Shown here: in pieces, positions 12,665 to 23,121 of the stretch
Position numbering within the stretch: the stretch's first letter is position 1
How the letters are laid out: each line of letters begins with the position of its first letter
Notes under the pieces: generated by a model
The model's database searches: none
What the model was told of the DNA's origin: nothing
Seen by the model: the letters and a program-made list of their open reading frames with translations, nothing else
NCBI RefSeq assembly: GCF_022605725.1
Contig: NC_065549.1
Location: 4,278,001 to 4,342,000, forward strand
Direction of reading: 5' to 3'
DNA from: Anthonomus grandis grandis
Lineage: Eukaryota; Arthropoda; Insecta; Coleoptera; Curculionidae
Length of the DNA stretch: 64,000 bases
Program-made: the position numbers and the translations under genes

Positions 12665-13800
12665 TTCATCCTCAGCCATTGCTTTTCCACCCTAGAATAG
12701 ATCTCTTTTACTTCCTTTCGTGTCGTTCTGTCTTGTGCTAACTGTAACCAGTTTATACACTCAATTTTCTTTACACCGTCTCTTCTGAGGTTTGTCTACT
12801 CTTCATTTTGTTTTTCTTGATCTCCATCTTGTTAATTTTGATGTCCATTCTTGCTATATACCTTGTCCATTGCCATTTAAGTTTTGCTATTCTTTCGACT
12901 ACATCTGTCACCTTCATTCTTCCTCTTATTTCTTATTTTCTTTTATTTTGTCACTTACATAGACTGAAGCCCAACATCGTTCTTTATGACAATCTCTGAG
13001 TTTTTCAGCAATTCTTTTTGTGATAGTCATGGTCTGTAAGTTGTTACAGATAAGATACACTTTCATCTTGCAGTTTATTGCTATATCTTTATATTTAGGT
13101 ATACATCTAACCTGCTTAAATGCAGCCCACGTTACGGCAATTTTTCTTTTGATTTCCCGTTCCTATTCTGATCTTATGTCCCCGATATATGTACTCGCTG
13201 ACTTTTTCTGTTTTTTTTGTTGTCAATAAACATTTAAATTTCATCAATACATTACGTTTGTTTTTGGTTTTAATTTGACACGATACATTCTCTAGTTGTT
13301 GCATCATAGTTTGCAGCTAATCGACATTGTTAGTAATGAGTACAATATCATTAGCAAAACGAAGGTGGTTGATGTGACTCTTGTTGTTTTTAATTCCAAG
13401 ATGTCCTTCAAGGCCAAGGTAAACAATTTGAGAGAGTAGTATCTCCTTGTCTTACTCGTCTCTGTATTCACATTCACTCATTTATGTCTTTAGTAATAAA
13501 AGTGTATCGAGAATCGATTGTGGCTGTTTTGAAGGCTCATCCAACCCAACCCAACTGTATCAAACGCCTTCTAATAGTCCACAAAGGCCAAATGAAGCGG
13601 GATATTATATGCTGTCTGGTACGTCTTTCGAACCTACATTAAAAATCTGTGATGCGGTCTTTTTGAGGTCTATAGATCCTGGTAGAAATCTTGGATTTTT
13701 GTCTGATATAATTGATCCGTCCTTGTCTTTACAAATTTACTATTCTTGGTCTTCCTTTCGATGATTTTGTTCCCAGTACTTTTATTGTTTTCTATTATTT
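12665..13800 (-). pseudogene. Decayed RTE-like non-LTR retrotransposon reverse transcriptase
   Basis: Reading the minus strand through frame breaks gives the usual order of an insect endonuclease/reverse transcriptase C-terminal half. The palm motif NIPLHLAFVDY-KAFDTV is at 13570-13615 (normally LAFVDYEKAFDSV) and RVRQGD at about 13425-13450. A degenerate catalytic box, LRFANDIVLI, lies at about 13340-13365, with FAND replacing F/YADD. Then come a 'YIYRGHKIRIGTGNQKK' segment, 'KMKVY', 'ITKRIAEKLRDCHKERC' and 'MKVTDVVERIAKLKWQW'. Stops and frameshifts interrupt it and the second catalytic Asp of the box is retained but the first is Asn, so it is dead. The clade (RTE or relative) is inferred from motif style. 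No 5' part with the endonuclease was found. Confidence 0.82.
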
Positions 13801-15079
13801 CTCAGTTACCATTTCAGATCTGGTGACCTTGATTGGTATTTTGAAGTATGACTTTCAGAGATGGCGCCATAAGTAGTAATTCCGAAATAAGAGCAAAAGT
13901 GAAGGAATAATTACAAAATAAACTACTGACTTATCTAAAACTACATCGGAATACTAATCTTAGAAATTTAAGCCAGTATTTGCAATTAGATATAAAAGAT
14001 TATAAAATACTATCATGTTTAAATATCATTATTAAACTATAGCTGAACCCAAAAAATTACTCTAATATAAGATAAAAAACCAAATAAGTTTTTCCTACTT
14101 TGTCGATTTTTTTCTTTATATTCTTAGTAAACTATCGATCTTATATCAGTATCTTTCCTGAATTCTTTTGTTTCTAACATTAAGTTTATTCTTTCTTTCT
14201 TTATATCTTTCCTTACAGTTTATCTTCCTGTTTCTTGATCCTTTTTTTTGGGAGCTGATTTTTTTTACTGAAACTTGGATCCTCTCGAATATTGGTTTAG
14301 ATACACCTACTTTCCTTAGTTATTTCTTCAAATATCCTCAATTTAATTGGTTTCATCAAAAAATAGTCAGGAAGCAGAATTATTTTGTAGAGTCTGTTTT
14401 ATAAAAATGATTTTTTCATAAATTTAGTGGGTTTTTAAAAATACACTTAATACCCTTCATCCTTTAATATTTCTTCAAATATCTTTACTTTTATTGGTTC
14501 TATCTAAAAAATTGTTAAGATAAAAAATTATTGCTCAGATCATGTTCTATAAAATTGATTTCTAACAACTTTTAGTGGCGGTTTTTATATTTGGCCTCTT
14601 TTCACTTAATACCCACTAGCCTTAGTTGTTTCTTCACTTTAATTGGCTGGAATTTAGCTTTAAATCGCCAAAAAAAAAAAAATATGTTAAAACTCTAAAA
14701 TTTGTTAAAAAAATTTTTTTTATTGGAAATTGATAAATTGTCTGAAAAGCTTTAGAAAAGTGTCATAAAACTTTTTTGAAAAATGTACCACAAGAAAATT
14801 ACCCAATTTTCCCAAAACAAAGTCTTACGCATAAAATCGAAGAAGACTACTAATTTCGGTTTTTATTTATTTTTTCTAGAAAACTATTTAATGGGGAAAA
14901 AAATTGTTAAAACAAAAGTTTTTCCTTATTTTCTCAAAAAAATTATTGGTAGTGTGGCAAATTTTCTTTTAACATTGTATTCCTAATCAAAAAATTAGCT
15001 GTAGAGCGAAAAATAAAAGAGTTATGGAAGATTTCTGAAAAATTAGAATTTGAATTAATTTTTTTTAAAAATTGCTTTT
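13800..15079. other. AT-rich spacer with inverted array B monomers
   Basis: About 14270-14650 contains two or three array B monomers in reverse orientation (for example 'acccactagccttagttgtttcttc' is the complement of the array word). The rest is AT-rich with no recognisable gene. The frames at 14168-14404 and 14783-14986 show no domain. Confidence 0.6.
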
Positions 15080-15640
15080 TCTTTAGAAATACTAAATTGC
15101 CAAATTATTAAGACATAAACCCAATAGTCTGCCAAATTCCAAAGTGTTGAAATATTAGACGAGGTAGGGAGATACGCTAATGATGATTTTCGAATGATTA
15201 TTGAATTTCTATCAATAATTTTTACTACTGCAATAAAGGCAATTAATAAATAAAATTTAAGGAAAATTATTATTTCTATATAAGGATAATTAAAATATTT
15301 ATTTAAAGTTAAATTATTTGATCGGCCTAATAAATTTCTAATTGAAGATGAAACAAGGTGAGAACAAAAATTATCAGTTAGTAGTAGGAAATAGATGATT
15401 AATGCTCTGCAATCTTTAGAGAAAAAACAGTTGGATCCCTCCAATTATAGTTAAAAAAATGATGTATCTAAATTATATACGGTAATTAAAATAATTATAA
15501 TAGAAAATATAGAATTCGTTGAAAAAAAATCATAATAACGGGAAATTTTTGGAGATTAATGATAGAGATTTCTCTTATCCTAAAATCTTAAGAGGAAAAC
15601 CTTATTTCTGGTTTACAAGATCAGTATTTTTATTAAATTA
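15080..15640 (-). pseudogene. NUMT: nuclear copy of mitochondrial tRNA-Thr, ND6 and cytochrome b start
   Basis: On the minus strand, 15622-15609 carries a tRNA-Thr-like anticodon arm (GATCTTGTAAACC) preceded by a TTTAATAAAAA stretch. ND6-like sequence follows: 'LTIIGGI' near 15445-15470 (compare the family's LxxIGGMLVLF) and 'LLIAFIAVVKI' near 15220-15255 (compare YLLxTLIAVVKI). Next comes the start of cytochrome b: 'YLPTSSNISTLWN' near 15135-15175 (family DLPTPSNISxWWN), and after a one-base frame change 'GRLLGLCL', which reads GSLLGLCL in the invertebrate mitochondrial code where AGA is Ser. tRNA-Thr, (tRNA-Pro), ND6, cob is the insect mitochondrial order. The ND6 part is shortened and frameshifted, and the 129-codon nuclear frame at 15055-15444 is a by-product. 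Confidence 0.78.
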
Positions 15641-15929
15641 TTGAAGCAATACTAGTTTTTTGTACTTATTTTCTTCTAACTTTATTATTTTTTTCGGGGT
15701 ATTTTAAATTTCGGTATTTTTTTGATATTACTAAGATAAGAACTTATAATTTTATATCTGCACGTATTTATACCTAGAAATTTTCCTTTTTTTCGATTTT
15801 TTAGCAATATTTTTATGAGTATGTGATAAAGCTTTATGGCTTTACATTAAACAACACGTTTACACATTAAACATTCTGTTCTTAGTTTTAATAGTACTGC
15901 TTCAATTTCTTAAACATATTTGGAGGCCA

Positions 15930-16887
15930 GTACTGGGATTCTAAAATCACAATTCGATACGATTATTTGATATGACTGATTCTAAATAAAATTTTCAGTC
16001 GTGAGTCGTGAGCGGATTGCCTAGTTTTTAACGATTTGTCGCTTGGGTATATCGTATACACCAGACGATATAGCTTCTTCCTTCTTTAATACGTGTATAA
16101 TGTGACAATATCCTTTTTTAAACGTATTTGTCTCGTACATAGTGTTTTCATTAGTAGATCCAGAAACTTTCTTAAACACAACTAATAGATTTAATTCGAC
16201 CCTATTTTCCACAACCTTCTGTTAATAATAGAGGCAGAGGAAGTAGAGTTACCATTGTATGGGCAGTTTTAGTATGTCAAGATTTTATGCCACAGATTGT
16301 TACCAAAGAAGCATTCGGCAATATTTTAAATTTGGATCTAGCGAAACTACTACAAGTCGTTCGATCGATAAAATTACTGAAATTATTGACAAACACCTTG
16401 ATGACCGATTCATTATTTTTCAAATATAAGAGATGAGAGACAAATTAATAAATTAACATTTATAGAGTGATCCAATTGCCCTGGTGTTATAGGTCCTATT
16501 GATTGCACCCATGTTGCCATATTAAATCCAAAAGTGAATAAACAGAACAAGTTTTTGTGATTTTCCATGAATTCGATTATTATTTTCCAATGGATAGTGG
16601 TGCTTTTACACGACCTTTTTTATTTTAAAGAAATAATATAGGCATATATTTAAATAAAAAAAAAACACGAAGGCGAAAAAAATGAACAAAATAAATGAAA
16701 ATTCTTAGTGTTGTCAATAGAAAAGACAATTGACGTTTCCATCTGTCACATATTAGTGAAAATAACAAGAAATCTAAACCAATTCAAATAAAACGAGTTT
16801 AGCTGACGATTGAAATTTAGAATCACCTTTCTCGTCACAACTGAGTCGCGATCGAATTCGAAGTCGTGATTTTAGAATCCCAGCTCT
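15930..16887 (+). mobile_element. PIF/Harbinger-type transposon, internally deleted
   Basis: Terminal inverted repeats flank the segment: 15933-15950 (ctgggattctaaaatcac) is repeated inverted at 16866-16883, with 'cag' two bases further out on each side and partial similarity continuing inward. Between them lies a plus-strand remnant of a HARBI1-type transposase. At about 0.96 kb the copy is far shorter than an autonomous element, so most of the DDE domain and the Myb-like partner gene are gone. I could not settle the 3-bp target duplication. Confidence 0.8.
16225..16640 (+). pseudogene. HARBI1-like transposase fragment
   Basis: The N-terminal transposase region is recognisable: 'SMSRFYATDCYQRSIRQYF' and 'TTTSRSIDKITEIID' near 16265-16395 match the helix-turn-helix/lead-in part of HARBI1 proteins. 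After frame breaks, 'CPGVIGPIDCTHVAILNPK' near 16475-16535 is the highly conserved block holding the first catalytic Asp. The frame then decays within 30 codons ('NKQNKF' then stop). The other two catalytic acids are absent. It cannot make an active enzyme but identifies the family with good certainty. Confidence 0.85.
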
Positions 16888-16889
16888 GT

Positions 16890-17475
16890 ATAATCAATAA
16901 TTGCATATGACTAACGTTAAGAGGAAGTTGAGAAGTAGTTTCAACCCTTTTAGGACATAAATGAGCGTTTCCCATACAGGAACCGTCTAAATTGAACTGA
17001 AAAAAGTCGAATCTTTAAAAATCGCTTAACCGGACCGAGTTCTGCGAAGGAATAAAATTGTAAACCCTTTTAGATACGGTTCCGGGCGTACCGCATTATA
17101 ATGAGCCATATAAAATCACGCCCGGGCGTAATATAATAAAATAATACCCGACGACCCACCGGCGGCCCTTATTTAATTCGGAACCGACGGTCCTAAAAGT
17201 CCCTCGACGAAACTTTGACGTAATTAAATTTGGCGGCGGAATTAAACCGCCAGTCCGGCGGTCGTAAAACGGTAACAAAAGGAAAAAAAAAACAAAAAAA
17301 AAAAAACGAAAAAACAAAAGTAAAACGGGGCGAGGTCGCCCCGATTGGCCGACGGACGAGGGTCACGCCCTCGTTTTATTGTTCCTTCGTTTTTATCACC
17401 CTCGTCCGCCAACAACCGTTTGTTTCTTGTGATATTATATTGCCACCACTTATAATATAAATGCGAGTTTCGTGG
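16890..17475. other. CpG-rich island, no gene seen
   Basis: About 17040-17420 has strings of CCGGCG, GGCGGCGG and CGCCCGGGCG, strikingly unlike the AT-rich surroundings, and no array words. Overlapping frames on both strands (17096-17317 minus, 17230-17460 plus) have low-complexity K/F-rich translations from A-runs and no domain. Possibly a conserved noncoding element. Confidence 0.45.
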
Positions 17476-18000
17476 AATTTATTTTAATATTCACTGTTGG
17501 TGTTAAACCGGTTGGTATTCGTAAAAAAAACGTATTTAAGTTATCTTGGATAAGGTAAAAGATTTCATCAAGTATCTCTGGTTCTGTAGGGTTTATCGCG
17601 AAATCTATAGGGAGTAAAATTGCTGCCCTAATTCTGCTCTATAAAAATGTTAACTAAAATTTTTTTCATAGAACCAATAGTTATTAAGATAATTGGCCTG
17701 AAATAACATGAAAGCGCTTACCCAAAAAAAAAATTAACATTCATGGTTAGTGGATGTTTAATTCAAATTTACAAAAAAAAACCATTGGATTTACTGAGAA
17801 ATTGTTAGAAATAATTTTGATAGATTGGGAGCAGACCAGTAATTTTACTTTTTAACAATTTTTTAATAGAACAAGTGGGAATGAAGATATTTGAGGTAAT
17901 ATAGCCAAGGTGGGTAGGTATCAAGTCGTTTTTACCCCAAATATTTGAAAAACCATTGAATTTACTGGGAAATTGTTAAAAATCATTTTTCTAATGTCCT

Positions 18001-18352
18001 GGAAGTTAGCAACAGAATCAGATACAAAAATCAAATTTTTACAGTCGCCCAGATAAGTTCTGCCCGCAATAATTTTCTTTCATATCTAAGAATTAAATCT
18101 GTTGAATAGGAACAGCTATAATTACAGATTTATTTTTTTTTGCAAATATAAAACACAAATGCCCATAAAATAATAAATATTTTAAAAAAATCACAGTAAG
18201 TGATACAAATTTTGTTACACTTTGTAACTCGATGCGTGGATAAAAGAATATTTTTACTCCTTGAAAATGAAAGAAAATTACTGCGGCATCAGAACTTATC
18301 TGGGCGACTGTAAAATTTTGATTTTCGTGTCTGATCTAGTTGCTAACTTCCA
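18001..18352. repeat. Foldback element, copy 1 (short form)
   Basis: The left arm begins ggaagttagcaacagaatca, continues through a 'ttacagtcgcccagataagt' word, and is repeated inverted at the right end (18266-18352, ending gttgctaacttcc). Arms are about 80-85 bp, separated by about 180 bp. Confidence 0.8.
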
Positions 18353-18898
18353 TGATGTTTTTTATAGAGTTTCACGGAATTTATTTTAATAATCACTATA
18401 ACTTCGGAATGTCGTAGACCATATTTTTGAAAAGAAAAGTTATCTTGGTTAAGGTAAGAGATTTCATCAAATATCTCTGATTCTGTTGGGTTTATCAAGA
18501 AATGTGTAGGGAGTAAATTTGCTGCTCTAGTCCTGCTCAATGAAAATGCTATCAAACTTTTTTTTCATAGAACTTATAGTTCTTAAGATAAACGGCCTGA
18601 AATAACTTGAAACCCACTTAAGTAAAAAAAAATAGTTAATATCAAAGGTTAGTGAGTGTTTTAGGTCAAATTTACCAAAATTCGTTGGATTTATAGAAAA
18701 ATTGTTAAAAATAATTCTTATAGATTAGGACCAGTCCAGTAATTTTACTCTTTAACAATTTTTTAAAAGAACAAGTGGGAATAAGGATATTTGAGGTAAT
18801 AGCTAATGTGGGTAGGTATCAAGTCGTTTTTCACCCAAATATTTGAAAAACCATTGAATTTACTGTAAAATTTTTAAAAATCATTTTAAAATGCCGTG

Positions 18899-19246
18899 GA
18901 AGTTAGCAACGGAATCAGACACAAAATTCAAATTTTTACAGTCGCCCAGATAAGTTCTGCCTGCAATAATTTTCTTTCCTATCTAAGGATTATATCTGTT
19001 GAATAGGAAGAGCTATAATTACAGATTTATTTTTTTTGCAAATATAAAACACAAATGCTCATAAAATAATAAATATTTTAAAAAATCACATGACTGATAC
19101 AAATTTTGTTACACTTTGAAATTCGATGCGTGGACAAAAGAATATTTTTACTCCTTGAAAATGAAAGAAAATTACTGCGGCATCAGAACTTAACTGGGCG
19201 ACTGTAAAATGTTGATTTTCGTTTCTGATTTAGTTGTTAACTTCCA
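18899..19246. repeat. Foldback element, copy 2 (short form)
   Basis: Same arms and spacing as copy 1, about 900 bp downstream, with scattered substitutions (for example gttgttaacttcc at the right end). Confidence 0.8.
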
Positions 19247-19482
19247 TGATGTTTTTTTTGCAGAGTTTTACGGAATTTATTTAAATATTCACTATTGTGG
19301 TTAAACCGGTTGGTATTCGCAATGCGATAGATCATATTTTTGAAAAAAAAAAGTATGTAAGTTATCTTGGTTAAGGTAAGAGATTTCATCCAATATCTCT
19401 GATTCTGTTGGGTTTATCAAGAAATGTGTAGGAAGGAAACCTGCTCAATGAAAATACTATCAAACTTTTTTTTCATAGAACA

Positions 19483-19830
19483 CATTTTTTATTCCCTATT
19501 ATTCTATAGCAGCCTCACTATAGGTTTACAGGCAAGGGTGGCTTGGCCGTAATAGGTTGAGTAAAGAACCACTTGATTGTAGAATTCAATACTGATTTAT
19601 TCCTCCAAAACTACAACTATTTTATCATATCAGTCTTAAACTAACAATTGGTGGTAATTTTCAAAACTAAGATGTTTTCTCTTTACAATACTCCCTACAT
19701 TCCTAATGATGAAACCTTGCAAATTGTTTTAAAAAACTACAGTTCGTGATTCGGGTGACAGACCTATATTTTTTTAAACTATACTACGCACCTTAACGGA
19801 CTAACATAAACAGTTTTATATACTTAAGTA
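19483..19830. mobile_element. Unidentified insertion in array C, possible LTR-type fragment
   Basis: Compared with the parallel unit at 18563-18600, the array text 'ttttttcatagaac' is followed here by about 340 bp of foreign sequence before array text resumes ('agttaatatcaaaggttagt'). On the minus strand it holds a TATAAAA-like word and an AATAAA word before a CTACA end, which would suit a solo LTR. No pair of TG..CA ends or target duplication could be fixed. Confidence 0.35.
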
Positions 19831-20148
19831 AAAAATAGATTTTTTAAATTAATAAATTTAAAATTAAAAATGTCGATTAGACAAATAGTTAATATCAAAG
19901 GTTAGTGGGTGTTTTAGGTTAAATTTACCAAAAACCATTGGACTTAATTTCACAACGGAAATAACTTTTATAGATTGGGACCAGACCAGTAATTTTACTT
20001 CTTAACAATTTTTTAAAAGAATAAGTGGAAATAAGGGTATTTAAGGCAATAGCCAGGGTGGGTAGGTATCAAGTCGTTTTTACGCCAAATATTTGAAAAA
20101 CCATTGAATTTACTGTAAAATGTTTAAAAATCATTTTTATAACGTCCT

Positions 20149-20864
20149 GGAAGTTAGCAACGGAATCAGACACAAAAATCAAATTTTTACAGTCGCCCAG
20201 ATAAGTTCTGCCCACAATAATTATCTTTCATAATTAAGGATTAAATCTGTTGAAAAAAGTATAAGGAGAGCTATAATTACATATAGAAAAACAGAGTGTA
20301 GATTTATTTTTTTTTTTGCAAAAATAAAACATAAATGCTCATAAAATAACAAATATTAAAAAAAAATTATAGTCATTGATATAAATTTTGTTACATTTTG
20401 AAACTCGGTGCGTGGATAAAAGAATATAAAAAATACTATATATCTCAAAAACACAGGTTTTTTCAGATGAAGAAAGGGTGTCAGCCACCCCCAAAATAGT
20501 GCAAAAAATCATAACAAAAAAATGAAAATTTACTAGTTTTAGATAAATATTTGATTTAGGTATTTATATTATTTCAAATATATTAAAAAAACTAATAAAT
20601 TTATAATTTTAATTAGCTTTTTTTAAATCTGTTGCAACAGTCTTGAGGATGACCTAATATAAGTCAAAACATCGGCAATATAAAAATTGAATACCTGAGT
20701 TTTATTTGACCCGACATCCAATTAACTTAGCAGGAAGCGTAAAAAAAATTTTTGTTACAAGAGACAACAATTTCTAATTCTTTAAATATGAAAAAAAGTT
20801 ACTGCTGCAGAACTTATCTGAGCGACTGTAAAATTTTGATTTTCGCTTCTGATTTAGTTGCTAC
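20149..20864. repeat. Foldback element, copy 3 (long form with hammerhead-like core)
   Basis: It has the same terminal arms as copies 1 and 2, but about 370 bp more in the middle. The extra part contains the motif at 20642-20678: CTTGAGGATGAC, loop, GTCAAAACATCGGC, a Penelope/hammerhead-like core with TGAC/GTCA able to pair. Confidence 0.7.
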
Positions 20865-20927
20865 AACTAGTACTTAAAAAACCATTGGATTTACTGATAA
20901 ACTGAGAAATCATTATTATAACGTAAT

Positions 20928-21516
20928 GGAAGTTAGCGACAGAATCAGATACAAAAATCAAATTTTTACAGTCGCCCAGGTAAATTCTGCCCGCAATAAT
21001 TTTTTTTCTATTTAAGGATTAAATCAATTCTAAAAAAAGTTGTAGAGAATGCTATAATCACATATAGAAAAACAGAGTGTAGTTTTTTTTTGCAAATATA
21101 AAACAAAGATGCTCATAAAATAATAAATAATTTAAAAAATCACAGTAGTTGATATAAATTTGGTAACGCTTTCAAACTTGGCGTATAAATAAAATATTAA
21201 AATTTACTAGTTTTAAATAAATATTATATTTAGTTCATATTATTTTGAAGGTATAAAAGAGCACTAATAATTTGATAATTTTAATTAGCATTATTTATAT
21301 CCATTGTAACGGTTTTAAGGATGGCTCAATATAAGCCAAAACATTGGCAATATATAAAATCACCCCACATCCAATTAACTAAGCAGGAAGCATCAAACAA
21401 ATTTTAGTTTTCAAAAAAGAAAAATGTTTACTTCTTAAATATGAAAGAAAATTGCTGCGGCAGAACTTATCTGGGCGACTGTAAAATTTTGAGGTTCGTT
21501 TCTGATTTAGTTGCTA
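20928..21516. repeat. Foldback element, copy 4 (long form with hammerhead-like core)
   Basis: Same arms as the other copies. The centre holds, at 21314-21350, TTTAAGGATGGCT, loop, AGCCAAAACATTGGC. The hairpin arms are TGGCT/AGCCA here against TGAC/GTCA in copy 3, so the stem has changed while keeping pairing. Confidence 0.7.
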
Positions 21517-22009
21517 TTCTGATATTGAACCAATTTTGTTATAAAATGAATGGTTTTAAAGATAATTGGCCAATAAGGACTTTACAGCGAATAACCTTAA
21601 TGAAAGTAACTTAATTTCGTTAGATTTTTTATTTTATCTCAATTTCTGTTAATTGTATCGTAAAATTGCAAAGAAGTAAAATTATTAGTCAGACCTTAGT
21701 CTAAAAAAAATAGATACTAGCAATTTTTTAATATTAGAATAGTTTTTAAGATAATTGGCCAAAATGCACTCAACAGCCTTGGAGAGAGTCATATGTTTCT
21801 TTATTACTAGGTTGGGTTGGGTAAATGTCATAAAATAGAGTTACAAGACTACATTTTGGAAAAATCACTAGGAAGTATAATTATTTGTCAGATCTTATTC
21901 TATAAAAATGGTTTCTAATAATTTTTTCATAGGCCTTGACCAAACTTCCTTAAAAAACTCAATTTCTGTTGCTTCCAATTGAAAAATTGCTTAATAGTAA
22001 TATTATATA

Positions 22010-22913
22010 TTAAGACCCTGCTACATAAAAACAACTTTAATAAATCTATTAGTTTTCCAGATATTTTGACACCCACGTACCCTGGACAACGTTACATAAT
22101 CCCATAAAACATTAATGAACCGCGTGATTCCCATACAGCATCGCATAGTGTCATGACATATACCCTCGAAACTAAAACATAATACAGTTTCCATTGTCAT
22201 TCCGAAGAATGGAATCAATTAGTTTCGATAGTGAATGATGATTGAATCGGACAATATTGAATACCGATGGGTATCGGGCTCACGGAGAGTCTCGCGATTC
22301 TCCGTTGAGATTATCTAAATCGAGTCGGTTGTTTTCCCGCGTAAACCCCGTCCCCATCTGACAGTTGATAGATCTCTTTCTTTTACATTATACATAATAA
22401 TATCGCCACAAATAAAGGATGCCCCACGATGTTCGACATAAATCACGGGACATAACATTCCTATGGGAGATATCATTATTTGTATTTAATGGGGTTTGAA
22501 TGGGACCCGCGATAACCCATAATACAACAGGGGGACAGATGAAATTTTTAGATATAAAGTTCGTCATTGTTGTGATATGGGTCATTACTATGGCGTCGTT
22601 GATGATACCGATACGTCATATTCGGTTTTTTTCCAGCTATACTTAGTTAAATAAATTAATGTTGAAATATTTTATCATTATTTCACATTTTTTCAAAAAG
22701 TATTTTACGTTATTGGTCCTTCGAGTCACGGTCATATACAGAGATCTGAGGAATAATTTCTTCCAGGCTAAATTTAACGAAAAAAACTCTCAAGCGGAAG
22801 GACCAAAAACGAACATTAAAAAAGCTGTAATAACTAATAGGGTTATCATATTAAAGATAATAATTAAAAAGACGTGTTTATATCAATACATGGGTACTCG
22901 GCATAAGTTAAAC
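22010..22913. other. Repeat-poor island left of the DIRS element, no gene seen
   Basis: 22020-22640 is GC-richer and free of array words. Three short frames (22021-22218 and 22388-22585 minus, 22659-22943 plus) show no domain, splice context or homology that I recognise. Confidence 0.45.
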
Positions 22914-22922
22914 ATTATATTT
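22914..22922. other. DIRS left recombination core
   Basis: The 9 bp attatattt here is repeated at the right end (28364-28372). In the joined form spelled by the internal complementary region only one copy is present, as expected if the recombinase exchanged strands inside this short identity. The pre-insertion site should contain a single copy. Confidence 0.6.
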
Positions 22923-22923
22923 C

Positions 22924-23054
22924 AGCCTCGCCTCCATAAATAAGAATAGTGTAGTAGCTCCGTATGGCGTCAACTCACACAGTCCAAAGTCTATATCTTT
23001 TTTCTCTCTCGGATTCCCTAGACCCGGTCCTATTTACCCCATCACATCATTCTT
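22924..23054 (+). repeat. DIRS left inverted terminal repeat
   Basis: 131 bp beginning agcctcgcctccataaataa and ending catcattctt. Its reverse complement is 28183-28313 with no difference that I can find. It probably carries the promoter; transcription would start within it or just downstream (a TCAGTGTT initiator-like word lies near 23080, not tested). Confidence 0.9.
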
Positions 23055-23121
23055 CGTTTGTGTGTCGACTCGAACCAGTCAGTGTTAAAAAGTGCGGGTA
23101 ATTTTGTGAAGTGTAAACGAA

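Larger units (their letters stand above)
17480..22010. repeat. Array C: tandem units containing foldback elements
   Basis: Blocks of about 0.9-1.1 kb recur: 'gatttcatcaaatatctctg' then 'ttctgttgggtttatcaaga' near 17560, 18465 and 19385; 'aggtcaaatttacc' plus array-B-like monomers; then a foldback with long inverted arms. Four foldback copies are listed separately. 21540-22010 holds further array-B-like monomers. No coding capacity. Confidence 0.82.

Noticed and set aside
15055..15444. 129-codon minus-strand frame with hydrophobic segments, at first sight a small membrane protein
   Set aside because: The hydrophobic stretches match ND6 and the cytochrome b start from mitochondrial DNA, with frameshifts; annotated as a NUMT.
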